Positions 16,426-24,958 are shown, counted from the stretch's first letter. The stretch: DNA of 64,000 nt from Streptomyces sp. Ag109_O5-10 (GCF_900105755.1 NZ_FNTQ01000001.1:2418001-2482000); one strand, 5' to 3'. The notes: generated from the letters alone by a model not told the origin. Translations and numbers: made by a program.

Positions 16426-17071
16426 CGGAGGTCACCGGCAGGACGTCCGGCGAGAGCGCGCCTGCATGGGCGGTCGCGCTCGTCATGCGGCGGCGGTGGT
16501 GGCGCCGGCACAGCACCTCGTAGCCGACCTCCGCCGCGGGACTGCTCACGTCACCGACGACGACCTGCTCTCCCTCCACCACCATCTCGCCGCCTACCGT
16601 CCGGGCGTTGTGCGTGGCACGCGCCCCGCACCAGCACATCGCCTCCACCTGGAGCGTCTCCAGCCGGTCCGCCAGCTCGATCAGCCGCCGCGAGCCGGGG
16701 AAGAGCTTCGTGCGGAAGTCGGTGGTGATGCCGAAGGAGAAGACGTCGAGGCCCAAGTCGTCCACGACCCGCGCCAGTTGGTCGATCTGCTCGGGCTCCA
16801 GGAACTGTGCCTCGTCCACGATCAGGTAGTCGACCCTGCCGCCCTGCGAGACCCGGTCGACGACATGGGCGTACAGATCCATGCCCGGCACCGCCTCGAC
16901 CGCGTCGGTCACCAGCCCGAGCCGCGACGAGAGCTTCCCCTCCCCCGCCCGGTCGTCCCGGGTGAAGATCAGACCCTGCAGCCCCCTCGCCGACCGGTTG
17001 TGCGCGATCTGCAGCGCCAGCGTCGACTTCCCGCAGTCCATCGTTCCGGAGAAGAACACCAGCTCGGGCAT
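16421..17071 (-). CDS. tdk: Thymidine kinase
   Basis: Type II thymidine kinase (216 residues) that phosphorylates thymidine in the salvage pathway. The P-loop is SGTMDCGKST; the Walker B/catalytic segment is DYLIVDEAQFL with the general-base Glu; the lasso region is GEMVVEGEQVVVGD. Zinc ligands are CWCG and a later CRRHH. The C-terminal tail after RMTSATAH is longer than in E. coli. The gene follows a phosphodiesterase gene by 50 bases and may share its transcript. Confidence 0.95.
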   Translation of the reverse strand: MPELVFFSGTMDCGKSTLALQIAHNRSARGLQGLIFTRDDRAGEGKLSSRLGLVTDAVEAVPGMDLYAHVVDRVSQGGRVDYLIVDEAQFLEPEQIDQLARVVDDLGLDVFSFGITTDFRTKLFPGSRRLIELADRLETLQVEAMCWCGARATHNARTVGGEMVVEGEQVVVGDVSSPAAEVGYEVLCRRHHRRRMTSATAHAGALSPDVLPVTSD

Positions 17072-17121
17072 GGGGAGTTGAACACCTTTCGGTCAGTGGT
17101 GGGGACAGCGGGGGCAGGGTG

Positions 17122-18315
17122 TCAGGAGCGTACTTCGAGCAGCGGCACGAGCTGCTCGGCGGGAGTCATCGAGCCGTGGTTGCCGACCATCGCCGACTCC
17201 TTGGGCTCCCGCTCCGAGGCGATGATCAGGACGTCGTCGTGTGCGGCCGCGACCACGTCGCCGATCCGGGCGTACACCCGCTCCGCGAACCGGTCCTGCG
17301 GGCCGAACCAGCCGGCCGCGATCGCCTCGTCCCGGGAGGCCACCCAGAACTGCTCGCCGAGCACCTCGCGCCAGCAGGTCAGGACGTCGTTCGCGGCGCC
17401 GGGCACCGCGTAGACGTGCCGGGCCCTGCCCTCGCCGCCGAGCAGGGCGACGCCCGCCCTGAGCTCCCAGTCCTCGTCGAAGTCGATGCGGTGCTGTTCG
17501 TCGAACGGGATGTCGACCATGCCGTGGTCGGCGGTGACGTACAGAGCGCTGCGCGCCGGGAGTTGTTCGGCGAGCCGCTGCACCAGCCGGTCGACGTGCA
17601 TGAGCTGGCCGCGCCAGGTGTCGGAGTCCACGCCGTAGCGGTGCCCGGCGCCGTCCAGTTCGGCGTAGTACGTGTAGACCAGGGAGCGGTCTCCGGCGGC
17701 GAGCTGCTCCGCCGCGAGGTCCATGCGCTCCTCGCCGGTCAGCCGCCCGTGAAACGTTCCGCCGCTGAGCGCGACCTTGGTGAGCGGGGTGTGCTCGAAG
17801 TGCGGGGAGGACACCTGGGCGGCGTGCACGCCGGCGTCCTGGGCCAGCTGGAAGACGGTGGGGTACGGCTGCCAGGCGACCGGGTCGGTCCAGGGCTGCC
17901 AGCGGAGCTGGTTCATCAGCTCCTGGGTCTGCGGGTTGCGGACGGTGTAGCCGGGCAGGCCGTGCGCGCCCGGCGGCAGGCCGGTGCCGACGGAGGCGAG
18001 GGAGGTCGCGGTGGTCGCCGGGTAGCCGGCGGTGAGGGGCCGTCCGGTGCCGCCGCGCGAGCTGCCGAGCAGCGAGGTGAGGAAGGGCGCCTCGTCCGGG
18101 TGCCCCTTGATCTGCTCCCATCCCAGACCGTCGATCAGGAAGACGCAGTTGCGGTCGGCGGGCGTCAGCTCCGTGATCGAGGCGGTCATTCCGGGTACGG
18201 CCATGCCCGCGGCCAGGGTGGGCAGCAGGTCGGCGAGGGAACCGCTGCCGTACTGGGGCAGCGGGGCGGATCCGAGGGCGAGGGGTTCGGGATGGTCCCA
18301 GGCGGCGTACGCCAT
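17122..18315 (-). CDS. Alkaline phosphatase-superfamily phosphodiesterase
   Basis: A 397-residue protein of the nucleotide pyrophosphatase/phosphodiesterase branch. Metal and nucleophile motifs are visible: FLIDGLGWEQ, the TATSLASVGTG segment carrying the nucleophilic Thr, YAELDGAGHRYG and TADHGM, plus a late GNHG. No signal peptide is evident, so it is probably cytoplasmic. The ATG at 18315 overlaps the stop of the DUF5998 gene (TGATG), indicating coupling. The substrate is unknown. Confidence 0.88.
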   Translation of the reverse strand: MAYAAWDHPEPLALGSAPLPQYGSGSLADLLPTLAAGMAVPGMTASITELTPADRNCVFLIDGLGWEQIKGHPDEAPFLTSLLGSSRGGTGRPLTAGYPATTATSLASVGTGLPPGAHGLPGYTVRNPQTQELMNQLRWQPWTDPVAWQPYPTVFQLAQDAGVHAAQVSSPHFEHTPLTKVALSGGTFHGRLTGEERMDLAAEQLAAGDRSLVYTYYAELDGAGHRYGVDSDTWRGQLMHVDRLVQRLAEQLPARSALYVTADHGMVDIPFDEQHRIDFDEDWELRAGVALLGGEGRARHVYAVPGAANDVLTCWREVLGEQFWVASRDEAIAAGWFGPQDRFAERVYARIGDVVAAAHDDVLIIASEREPKESAMVGNHGSMTPAEQLVPLLEVRS

Positions 18316-18902
18316 CAGCGGGTGACGTCCGCGGTCGCCTCGGAGATGGCCTGCGCGAAGGCGAGCGCCTGGCGCACCGTCTCCGGGCCGTCCCCGGCCT
18401 CGCTGACCCGCAGGCTGAGGTCGTCCGCCGTGGAGTTGCCGGTGTAGCCGTGGTCCGCCTCGCAGTTGGGGTCGCCGCAGGCGGCGGGCTCCAGGTCGAT
18501 GCGGGAGACGGCGCCCCAGCCGATGGTCAGCACGATCTCGCGGGGCAGGGTGCCCGGCGTGTACTGCTCCGGGTTAGCCACGACCCGGCTCACCACCACG
18601 GACGAGATCCGGCCGAGCTTGACCGACTCGGTGGAGGTGGTCGCGTACGGCGTCGGGGAGGTGCTGTCGGCGGCCTGCTCGTCGGTGTGGCTGACGATGA
18701 AGCGGTTGCCCGTGAGGACGAGCACGGTCACGTGCCGCCGCACCTCGTTCTGGTCGAACGTCGTCTCCTGGTGGACCAGGTACGACCGGATCGGCTCGCC
18801 GCCGATGGCGGCCTCCACCGCCTCGGCCACGAGGGCCGGGTAGTAGCCGCTGCGCTCGATCGCGACACGCAGCCCCTGGGTCGTCGTACTGGTCTTGGCC
18901 AT
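18315..18902 (-). CDS. DUF5998 family protein
   Basis: A 195-residue Streptomyces protein: MAKTSTTTQGLRVAIERSGYYPALVAEAVEAAIGG is split by short loops, then beta-rich sequence with HQETTFDQNEV, and a Cys/His cluster (ACGDPNCEADHGY) that could bind zinc. The C-terminal helix is Ala-rich. The function is unknown. The ATG at 18902 is chosen over the one nine bases upstream because AGGA is better spaced. It is coupled to the phosphodiesterase gene. Confidence 0.82.
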   Translation of the reverse strand: MAKTSTTTQGLRVAIERSGYYPALVAEAVEAAIGGEPIRSYLVHQETTFDQNEVRRHVTVLVLTGNRFIVSHTDEQAADSTSPTPYATTSTESVKLGRISSVVVSRVVANPEQYTPGTLPREIVLTIGWGAVSRIDLEPAACGDPNCEADHGYTGNSTADDLSLRVSEAGDGPETVRQALAFAQAISEATADVTR

Positions 18903-18974
18903 GGCGTCCATCCTAATCCGTGGGCAAGGGGACCCGGGCCAGTCGTGCGCGGCCGCGTCCGGCGCCACCGTGGT

Positions 18975-19006
18975 CGCTCGCGGCGCCGTCGAACGGCGCC
19001 GGAGCG
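18975..19006 (-). terminator. Terminator after PatA-like gene
   Basis: CGCTC-G-CGGCGCCGT pairs with ACGGCGCCG-GAGCG around a CGA loop, 31 bases beyond the stop at 19037. Confidence 0.75.
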
Positions 19007-19036
19007 TGCGGGCGTTCGTGCCGACGGGCGGGCGGG

Positions 19037-22000
19037 TCAGTAGGCGGGCAGGGTGCGCGGGCCCAGATCGTCGCGGGCCGGCGGTGGGGCGAGACGCACG
19101 GTGGCGCCCAGCACGCTCACGCCCTGCCGGGCGACCACGACCGGTTCCAGGGTGACCGCGACGACCTCGGGGTGGTCGTCCACCAGCCGGGAGACCCTGA
19201 GCAGCAGCTCCTCCAGGGCGGGCGTGTCGACGGGGGCCGAGCCGCGCCAGCCGAACAGCAGGGGCGCGGTCCGGATCGAGCGCACCAGTGAGGTGGCGTC
19301 CCGGTCGGTGACCGGAACCAGCCGGTGCGCCATGTCCCCGAGCAGCTGCGAGGCGGCCCCGGCGAGGCCGAAGGACACCACGGCTCCGGCGGCGGGGTCG
19401 ATCACGGCCCGTACGACGGTGTCCACGCCCCGGGGCGCCAGCCGCTGCACCACCGGCCGCAGCTCCTCGGGCGGCCCGAACAGCTCGCGCAACTCGTCGT
19501 ACGCCCGGCGCAGTTGCTCCTCGTCCGCCAGGTCGAGCCGCACACCGCCCAGGTCGGCGCGGTGCCGCAGGTGGGGGGCGGTCGCCTTGAGGGCGACGGG
19601 GTAGCCGAGGGCGCGGGCGGCGTCGACGGCGGCATCGGGAGTGGGGGCGGCCAGGGCACGGTGCACGTCGATGCCGTACCTGCCGAGGAGCCGGCAGGTC
19701 TCCTCGGCGCCGATGGTGAGCCCCTGGCCGCGTTCGAGCAGCCCTCCGATCAGCTCGGCGGCGCCCCGCTCGTCGATGTCGTCGTACTCGGGCACCTTCC
19801 CGGGATCGGCGGCCTCCCGCTGCCACTGCGCGTACTTCACCGCCTCGGCCAGCGCCCGAACGGCCCGCTCGGCGGCGGGGTAGGCGGGGATGAGCCGGGA
19901 ATGGGGGCGGGGGGTCCGGGAGGTCTCGGGGATCTCGGGGGCGAAGGGCTTCGGAGACCGCGGCGGCGCGACCGACGGCCCCACCGCTTCCGCGGCCCGT
20001 GCGCTCTCCCCGGCCTTCGCGATCCCCGCGTGCTCCGCGGCCTCCGTGGTCTTCGCGATCTCCACCGCTTCAGCGATCTCCGCGGGCTCCGCGGCCTGCA
20101 CCGCTTGCGCGGCCTCCGCGGTGGGCAGGCGTTCCGCAGGGCGGAACGGGTGGGCACCGCCACCAGTGCCGGGTGCCGGTGCACCCCCACCAGTGCCGGG
20201 TGCCGGTGCACCCCCGTGCGGTGCGGTACGGCCCGCGGCCGAAAGCGCCTCCGCAAGCCCTCCGAGTTCCACGTGCACCACGAGAACCGGCTTGCCCGGA
20301 ACCTCTTCGGCCGCCGACCTGAGCGCCTCCCCCAGCTCCGCGTCCCCCACCGCCCCCTCCCCGATCGTCGGGATGGCCGTGACGACCACCGCGTCGCACG
20401 AGTCGTCGGCCAGCGCCCGCGACAGCGCCCGGTGGAAGTCCGCGGCACTCGCCCGCGTCGTCAGGTCCAGCGGCCGGGCCGGCCGCAGCCCCTCGGCCAG
20501 GCACCGGTCGTACGTCAGCAGCCCGAGCGACTCGGAGTTGCCGAGGATCGCCACCCGCGGCCCCGCCGGCAGCGGCTGCCTGGCGAGCAGCAGCCCCGCG
20601 TCGACCAGTTCGGTGATCGTGTCGACGCGGATCACCCCGGCCTGCCTGAGCAGCGCGGACACCGTGGCGCGCGGCAGCCGCGTCGCCCGGACCGCGTGGC
20701 CCGGCGGCGCCTGCCCCGAGCCCTGCACCACGACGAGCGGCTTCGCCGCCCCCGTCCGCCGCGCGAGGCGGGTGAACTTGCGCGGGTTGCCGATGGACTC
20801 CAGGTACATGAGGACGACGTCCGTCTCGGGGTCGTCGTACCAGTACTGCAGGACGTCGTTGCCGGAGACGTCCGCGCGGTTGCCGGAGGAGACGAAGGTG
20901 GAGACGCCGGTGGTGCCGGTGACGCCGCCGCCGCGCCGGTGCAGCCGGGAGAGCAGGGCGATGCCGATGGCACCGGACTGGGCGAACAGGCCGATGCGGC
21001 CGGGGCGGGGCATCTCGGGTGCGAGAGAGGCGTTCAGCCGGACGCCGTCCGCGGTGTTGATGATGCCGAAGGCGTTGGGGCCGATGATGCGCATGCCGTA
21101 GGTGCGGGCCTGCCGGACGAGCGCGCGCTGGCGCTCGCGGCCGTCGGGGCCGCTCTCCGCGTAGCCCGCGGCGAGGACGACGAGTCCCTGGACGCCGTGC
21201 TCGCCGCACTCGGTGACGACCTCGGGGACGTGCTCGGCGGGAACCGCGACCACCGCGAGGTCGACGGGCCCGTCGATGTCCCGCACGGAGCGGTGCGCCG
21301 GCACCCCGTCGACCTCCTTGAGGTCGTCGGGGAAGGCCCGGTTCACGGCGTGCAGGCGGCCGGTGAAGCCGGCGTCCCGCACGTTGCCCAGGACGCTGCG
21401 GCCGACCCCGCCGGGTGTGCGGCCGACGCCGATCACGGCCACGGACCCCGGTGCCAGCAGCCGTCGTACCGAACGGGCCTCCGCGCGCTGCTCGCGGGCG
21501 CGCTGCACGGCGAGGGAGCGGTCGGTGGGCTTCAGGTCGAACTCCAGGCGGACGACACCGTCCTCGAAGCTGCGCTTCTGGGTGTAGCCCGCGTCCATGA
21601 ACACCTTGATCATCTTGGTGTTGGCGGGCAGCACCTCGGCGGCGAAGCGGCGGATCCCGCGCTCGCGCGCGACGGCCGCGATGTGCTCGAGGAGGGCGGA
21701 GGCGACGCCCCGGCCCTGGTGGGCGTCCTGGACGAGGAAGGCGACTTCGGCCTCGTCGGCGGGGGCGGAGGCGGGCGTCCCGTCGGCGCCAATGCGGTCA
21801 TAGCGTACGGTTGCGATGAACTCGCCGCCGACGGTGGCCGCGAGTCCCACCCTGTCCACAAAGTCGTGGTGCGTGAAGCGGTGGACGTCCTTGGCGGAGA
21901 GCCTGGGGTAGGGCGCGAAGAAGCGGTAGTACTTCGACTCGTCCGAGACCTGCTCGTAGAAGCTGACCAGGCGCTCGGCGTCATCGACGGTGATGGGCCG

Positions 22001-22093
22001 GACGCGCGCGGTACCCCCGTCGCGCAGCACCACGTCAGCCTCCCAGTGGGACGGGTACTCGTGCCGGTCCTGCGGGTCCGCCGGGGTCTGCAT
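19037..22093 (-). CDS. GNAT + NDP-forming acyl-CoA synthetase-like protein (PatA type)
   Basis: A 1018-residue protein with an N-terminal GNAT domain (about 20-190; acetyl-CoA loop QDAHQGRGVASALL). It continues into an acyl-CoA synthetase-like CoA-binding domain (SVAVIGVGRTPGGVG), flavodoxin-like domains (LFAQSGAIG, STFVSSGNRADVSGNDVL) and a C-terminal ATP-grasp domain (YGIDVHRALAAPTPDAAVDAA..., VALKATAPHLRHR split). The GNAT-first order is that described for S. lividans PatA, a protein acetyltransferase acting on acyl-CoA synthetases. A linker before the ATP-grasp part has two 9-residue repeats (APAPGTGGG) and a long Glu/Ala-rich stretch. Start ATG at 22093 (MQTPADP). It probably acetylates lysines in metabolic enzymes. 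Confidence 0.87.
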   Translation of the reverse strand: MQTPADPQDRHEYPSHWEADVVLRDGGTARVRPITVDDAERLVSFYEQVSDESKYYRFFAPYPRLSAKDVHRFTHHDFVDRVGLAATVGGEFIATVRYDRIGADGTPASAPADEAEVAFLVQDAHQGRGVASALLEHIAAVARERGIRRFAAEVLPANTKMIKVFMDAGYTQKRSFEDGVVRLEFDLKPTDRSLAVQRAREQRAEARSVRRLLAPGSVAVIGVGRTPGGVGRSVLGNVRDAGFTGRLHAVNRAFPDDLKEVDGVPAHRSVRDIDGPVDLAVVAVPAEHVPEVVTECGEHGVQGLVVLAAGYAESGPDGRERQRALVRQARTYGMRIIGPNAFGIINTADGVRLNASLAPEMPRPGRIGLFAQSGAIGIALLSRLHRRGGGVTGTTGVSTFVSSGNRADVSGNDVLQYWYDDPETDVVLMYLESIGNPRKFTRLARRTGAAKPLVVVQGSGQAPPGHAVRATRLPRATVSALLRQAGVIRVDTITELVDAGLLLARQPLPAGPRVAILGNSESLGLLTYDRCLAEGLRPARPLDLTTRASAADFHRALSRALADDSCDAVVVTAIPTIGEGAVGDAELGEALRSAAEEVPGKPVLVVHVELGGLAEALSAAGRTAPHGGAPAPGTGGGAPAPGTGGGAHPFRPAERLPTAEAAQAVQAAEPAEIAEAVEIAKTTEAAEHAGIAKAGESARAAEAVGPSVAPPRSPKPFAPEIPETSRTPRPHSRLIPAYPAAERAVRALAEAVKYAQWQREAADPGKVPEYDDIDERGAAELIGGLLERGQGLTIGAEETCRLLGRYGIDVHRALAAPTPDAAVDAARALGYPVALKATAPHLRHRADLGGVRLDLADEEQLRRAYDELRELFGPPEELRPVVQRLAPRGVDTVVRAVIDPAAGAVVSFGLAGAASQLLGDMAHRLVPVTDRDATSLVRSIRTAPLLFGWRGSAPVDTPALEELLLRVSRLVDDHPEVVAVTLEPVVVARQGVSVLGATVRLAPPPARDDLGPRTLPAY
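20161..20214. repeat. Two 27-bp tandem repeats in coding sequence
   Basis: Two identical, contiguous 27-bp units (unit start CACCAGTGCCGGGTGCCGGT) encode the doubled APAPGTGGG in the linker of the PatA-like protein. They keep frame, so copy-number change would only lengthen the linker. Confidence 0.9.
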
Positions 22094-22229
22094 GGGCCCC
22101 AGAGTACGGCTCGCGTCCGACAACGGCGCGAGGCAGTCTGTGGAGGACGGACGTCGGACCGAGGCCGCGGTCCGACGACACACCCGAAGGGGCCCACGCC
22201 CCCTCCGGGCATGCTTCACGATATGGGAA

Positions 22230-22245
22230 ACTGGTCTAGACAACC
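22230..22245. promoter_or_regulatory. DasR operator (dre) of ptsH
   Basis: ACTGGTCTAGACAACC matches 14 of 16 positions of the dre consensus A(G/C)TGGTCTAGACCA(G/C)T. It lies 25 bases before the ptsH start. DasR control of ptsH by N-acetylglucosamine metabolites is established in S. coelicolor. Confidence 0.88.
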
Positions 22246-22269
22246 CTGAACACCGAAGGGCAGCATCAC

Positions 22270-22551
22270 ATGGCTGAGCGCCGCGTCAACGTCGGCTGGG
22301 CCGAGGGCCTCCACGCCCGCCCCGCTTCCATCTTCGTCCGGGCCGCCACGGCCGCAGGTATCCCGGTGACGATCGCCAAGGCCGACGGCAACCCCGTCAA
22401 CGCGGCCTCCATGCTGGCTGTCCTGGGGCTGGGCGCCCAGGGCGGCGAGGAGATCGTCCTCGCCTCCGACGCCGAGGGCGCGGACGCCGCCCTCGACCGC
22501 CTGGCCAAGCTGGTCGCCGAGGGCCTCGAGGAGCTCCCCGAGACCGTCTGA
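22270..22551 (+). CDS. ptsH: Phosphocarrier protein HPr
   Basis: HPr of the phosphotransferase system, 93 residues; it passes phosphate from enzyme I to the EIIA domains for sugars such as N-acetylglucosamine. Phospho-acceptor His15 lies in EGLHARPAS, and the regulatory-site region reads NAASMLAVLGLGA. The gene stands alone, as in other Streptomyces, with the DasR operator just upstream and a hairpin 22 bases downstream. Confidence 0.97.
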   Translation: MAERRVNVGWAEGLHARPASIFVRAATAAGIPVTIAKADGNPVNAASMLAVLGLGAQGGEEIVLASDAEGADAALDRLAKLVAEGLEELPETV

Positions 22552-22572
22552 GCGACCCGCGCCCGCACGTCC

Positions 22573-22610
22573 GGGGCCGCGCCACTCCCATGGGGGGTCG
22601 GCGCGGCCCC
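22573..22610 (+). terminator. Terminator after ptsH
   Basis: GGGGCCGCGCC / GGCGCGGCCCC 11-bp stem; the 16-base loop can pair further (ACTCCC with GGGGGT). The rest of the spacer to 22803 is locally A+T-rich and holds no gene I recognise. Confidence 0.8.
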
Positions 22611-22803
22611 GCCGTTTCCCCGCCGCCCATACGGAACCGCACCCGGATTTACGACGATCCCGCCCGGGAGTTCACGGAAACCCGGCACCCGACTTTACCG
22701 CGAGCATACGGAACGAGCGCGCCCGCGAATTTCCGGCACGCTCGAATTCGGGCAGCGGAAATACGCCCCGCCGAATAACACCTCTTTGTATACGGCGCGC
22801 GTG

Positions 22804-23499
22804 TTAATGCCGCAGGCCCGACATGTTTACGGGATGTTGCGAAGTCCTCACACCGTTCGCCCGTTCGGTGGCGCCGGGAAATCGCAGCCGGTGGGAGACC
22901 GTCGAGCGTTCGGTGTGCAGGGCCGTGATCGCCCGGGCGCGGTCGCCGTCCCCCCGCGCCACCGCGTCCACGATGGCGCCGTGCTCGGCCCAGGACTCCA
23001 CGGGGTTGGCGGGCGTCTCCACGGTGTACATCCAGGCGATCTTGTGGCGCAGCTGGGTGAGCGTCGAGGTCAGGGCGTGGCTGCCGGAGGCCTGCGCGAG
23101 GGTCTCGTGGAACCAGCCGCCGAGGGAGCGCAGGTCCTCGCTGTTGCCCCGCCGGGCCCGCTCCTGCCCCAGCCTGACCAGCCCGCGCAGCACCTTGAGG
23201 TGGGCCTCGGTGCGGCGCTGGGCGGCCCGGGAGGCGCCGAGCGGCTCCAGGAGCATGCGCATCTCCAGCAGGTCGGCGGCCTCCTGCTCGGTCGGTTCGG
23301 CCACGCACGCGCCCGCGTGCCGACGCGTCACCACGAAGCCCTCGGCCTCCAGGGTGCGCAGGGCCTCACGGACGGGGACGCGCGAGACCCCGTAACGACG
23401 GGCCAGGAGTTCCTCGGTGAGCCGGCTGCCCCGCTCGTAGACACCCGCGACGATGTCGTCCCGGATCGCCGTGCATACCGAGTGCGCCGGAATACGCAT
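22804..23499 (-). CDS. GntR family regulator (FCD domain)
   Basis: A 231-residue FadR/VanR-type GntR regulator. The winged helix spans about residues 5-70 (VCTAIRDDIVAGVYERGSRL, then EELLARRYGVSRVPVREALRTLEAEGFV split). The FCD ligand-binding domain follows with His residues at WFHETLAQASGS and EHGAIVDAVARGD that would coordinate a metal. The ATG at 23499 follows GGAGG. The effector is unknown. The location between ptsH and an M23 peptidase gives no firm clue; an amino-sugar or organic-acid ligand is possible. Confidence 0.88.
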   Translation of the reverse strand: MRIPAHSVCTAIRDDIVAGVYERGSRLTEELLARRYGVSRVPVREALRTLEAEGFVVTRRHAGACVAEPTEQEAADLLEMRMLLEPLGASRAAQRRTEAHLKVLRGLVRLGQERARRGNSEDLRSLGGWFHETLAQASGSHALTSTLTQLRHKIAWMYTVETPANPVESWAEHGAIVDAVARGDGDRARAITALHTERSTVSHRLRFPGATERANGVRTSQHPVNMSGLRH

Positions 23500-23639
23500 G
23501 TCCGACCTCCGCCTTAATCCCACTGAAACGCCGCCGAGTGGCGTCCGTTCCGTGACTCTATTGCAATGAGCGGGAATTTCCGAAGGGGGGCCGGAATCCA
23601 GGGATATATTTTGGACAGGAGTGGCACGAAAACGACGAA

Positions 23640-23662
23640 AGCCCCGGCACATGGCCGGGGCT
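23640..23662 (-). terminator. Terminator downstream of M23 gene
   Basis: Perfect 9-bp stem AGCCCCGGC / GCCGGGGCT with an ACATG loop; on the minus strand it is followed by a short T-rich run (TTTCG). Confidence 0.75.
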
Positions 23663-23735
23663 CCGGAAGATCTCACGGGTTGCTTCCGCAGTGCTCTCCC
23701 CGGTTCGCCTCGGTGGTCGACTGCCGGCGCGCTGG

Positions 23736-23827
23736 GGGGTTGCTCGCGCGGTTCCCCGCGCCCCTGAAGGGGCGCTGTGCGTGACGCCCCTGCAAGGGGC
23801 GCGGGGACCCTCGCGAGCACCCACGAC
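23736..23827. repeat. Inverted pair of dispersed repeats, copies 3 and 4
   Basis: TTGCTCGCGCGGTTCCCCGC and GCCCCTGAAGGGGCGC on the plus strand are followed within ten bases by an inverted copy (GCCCCTGCAAGGGGCGCGGG, GACCCTCGCGAGCACCC). Together they can fold into a long imperfect hairpin of about 28 bp arms. Related single copies are at 1951 and 6447. Confidence 0.75.
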
Positions 23828-23883
23828 GCACCCGTACCCCTCGCACACGGCGCAACCACGTCGGCCTCGGCGCGACGCCTCCG

Positions 23884-24639
23884 TCAGACGCTGACGCCGT
23901 GCTTGCGGAGGTAGGCGACCGGGTCGACGTCGGAGCCGTACTCGGGGGTCGTGCGGGCCTCGAAGTGGAGGTGGGGACCGGTCGTGTTGCCGGTCGCACC
24001 GGAGAGGCCGATCTGCTGGCCCGGGGTGACCTGCTGCCCCACCGAGACGCCGATGGACGAGAGGTGACCGTACTGGGTGTACATGCCGTCGGCCATCTTG
24101 ATGACGATCTCGTTGCCGTACGCCCCGCCCCAGCCGGTGGAGACGACCGTGCCGGTGCCGACCGCGTGCACGGCCGTGCCGCTCGCGGCGTGGAAGTCGA
24201 TACCGGTGTGGGCGCCGGAGGACCACAGGGAGCCGCCGGTCTTGTAGCCGGTGGAGACGTAGGAGTCGCTGATCGGCGCGACGAAGGTGTTGAGGCGCTT
24301 GCGCTCGGCCTCGCGGGCGGCGCGTGCCTTGGCCGCGCGCTCCTTCTCGGCCTGCTCCGCGGCCTTCTTCCGGGCGGCCTCCTCGGCCGCCTTGCGCTCG
24401 GCGACCGCCTTCTGGGCGGCGGCCTGGGCGTCGATCTGCTCGGCGACGGAGTCGCTGATCGTGATGACCGGGGTGAGGCCGGTCTGCTCCACGGAGTTCT
24501 CGGCGGCGAGCGCCGGGGCGGCGGAGACGGTGCCGATGACACCCGTGGTGGTGAGGGCCGCGATACCGGCGGCCTGCGCGGTGGTGCGCTTCACCCGGCC
24601 GGGACGACGGTGCTTCCCGGAGGCGCACATGAACGCCAT
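23884..24639 (-). CDS. Secreted M23 peptidoglycan endopeptidase
   Basis: A 251-residue lysostaphin-fold peptidase. The signal peptide (about 1-46, cleavage after APALA) is followed by an Ala/Lys/Glu-rich coiled coil (about 65-115). The M23 domain has zinc ligands GAHTGIDF (His, Asp) and GPHLHF (HxH), plus the Gly-rich strand GNEIVIKM. It should cut peptide cross-bridges during growth or germination. The long 5' leader carries a c-di-AMP riboswitch, linking its expression to this second messenger as known for Streptomyces rpf and related wall-hydrolase genes. Confidence 0.93.
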   Translation of the reverse strand: MAFMCASGKHRRPGRVKRTTAQAAGIAALTTTGVIGTVSAAPALAAENSVEQTGLTPVITISDSVAEQIDAQAAAQKAVAERKAAEEAARKKAAEQAEKERAAKARAAREAERKRLNTFVAPISDSYVSTGYKTGGSLWSSGAHTGIDFHAASGTAVHAVGTGTVVSTGWGGAYGNEIVIKMADGMYTQYGHLSSIGVSVGQQVTPGQQIGLSGATGNTTGPHLHFEARTTPEYGSDVDPVAYLRKHGVSV

Positions 24640-24663
24640 GTAGAGGCTGGTCCTTTCCTTCCC

Positions 24664-24808
24664 TCTCGCCTACCGGGTTAGCTGACGGGTTCGGAGCAGG
24701 AAGGTCTCCTACGGGCCCCCTCGCGACACGCGCGGGCGCCCGATTCACCCCAGGGACTGCGTGGGTCCCCGGCTCCCCTGGCTCGCGCCGTACGGGGACT
24801 CGGCGATG
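24664..24808 (-). ncRNA. c-di-AMP riboswitch (ydaO/yuaA class)
   Basis: Read on the minus strand, the leader has the class hallmarks in order: TCGCCGAG opening a closing stem, GCCGGGGA, CTGGGGTGAATC, GTAGGAG, then CCGAACCCGTCAGCTAACC and GGTAGGCGAG closing the stem. These match what I know of RF00379 leaders before Streptomyces wall-hydrolase genes. It ends about 25 bases before the M23 ATG. Boundaries are approximate. In Streptomyces these elements turn genes off when c-di-AMP is high. Confidence 0.88.
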
Positions 24809-24852
24809 GCTGTCCGGTGCCGCGGACGCGGCGCGATGCCTGACGGACAGCC
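24808..24852 (-). other. Leader hairpin 5' of riboswitch
   Basis: GGCTGTCCG and CGGACAGCC form a perfect 9-bp stem around a 27-base loop that itself has a GCCGCG-type stem. It directly precedes the riboswitch on the transcript, and may be an insertion stabilising the 5' end. Confidence 0.6.
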
Positions 24853-24958
24853 CGGAAGAACCTACGAGGGCCTGCCTTCAATGCTCAAACGGATCACCGT
24901 TTTTGTCGCGCATCCCACAGGGCAGACAGGCAACCTCCGCCCCAATTCGGACATTCCA

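Larger units (their letters stand above)
23500..23883. other. Spacer with inverted dispersed repeats and terminator
   Basis: The spacer contains the GntR promoter region, the M23-gene terminator (23640-23662) and an inverted pair of dispersed repeats (23736-23827). No gene is visible. Confidence 0.7.

Noticed and set aside
19325..22249. 974-codon open frame on the plus strand
   Set aside because: It is exactly antisense to the PatA-like gene, has a Gly/Arg/His-rich product without any domain, and arises from the high third-position G+C of the real gene.
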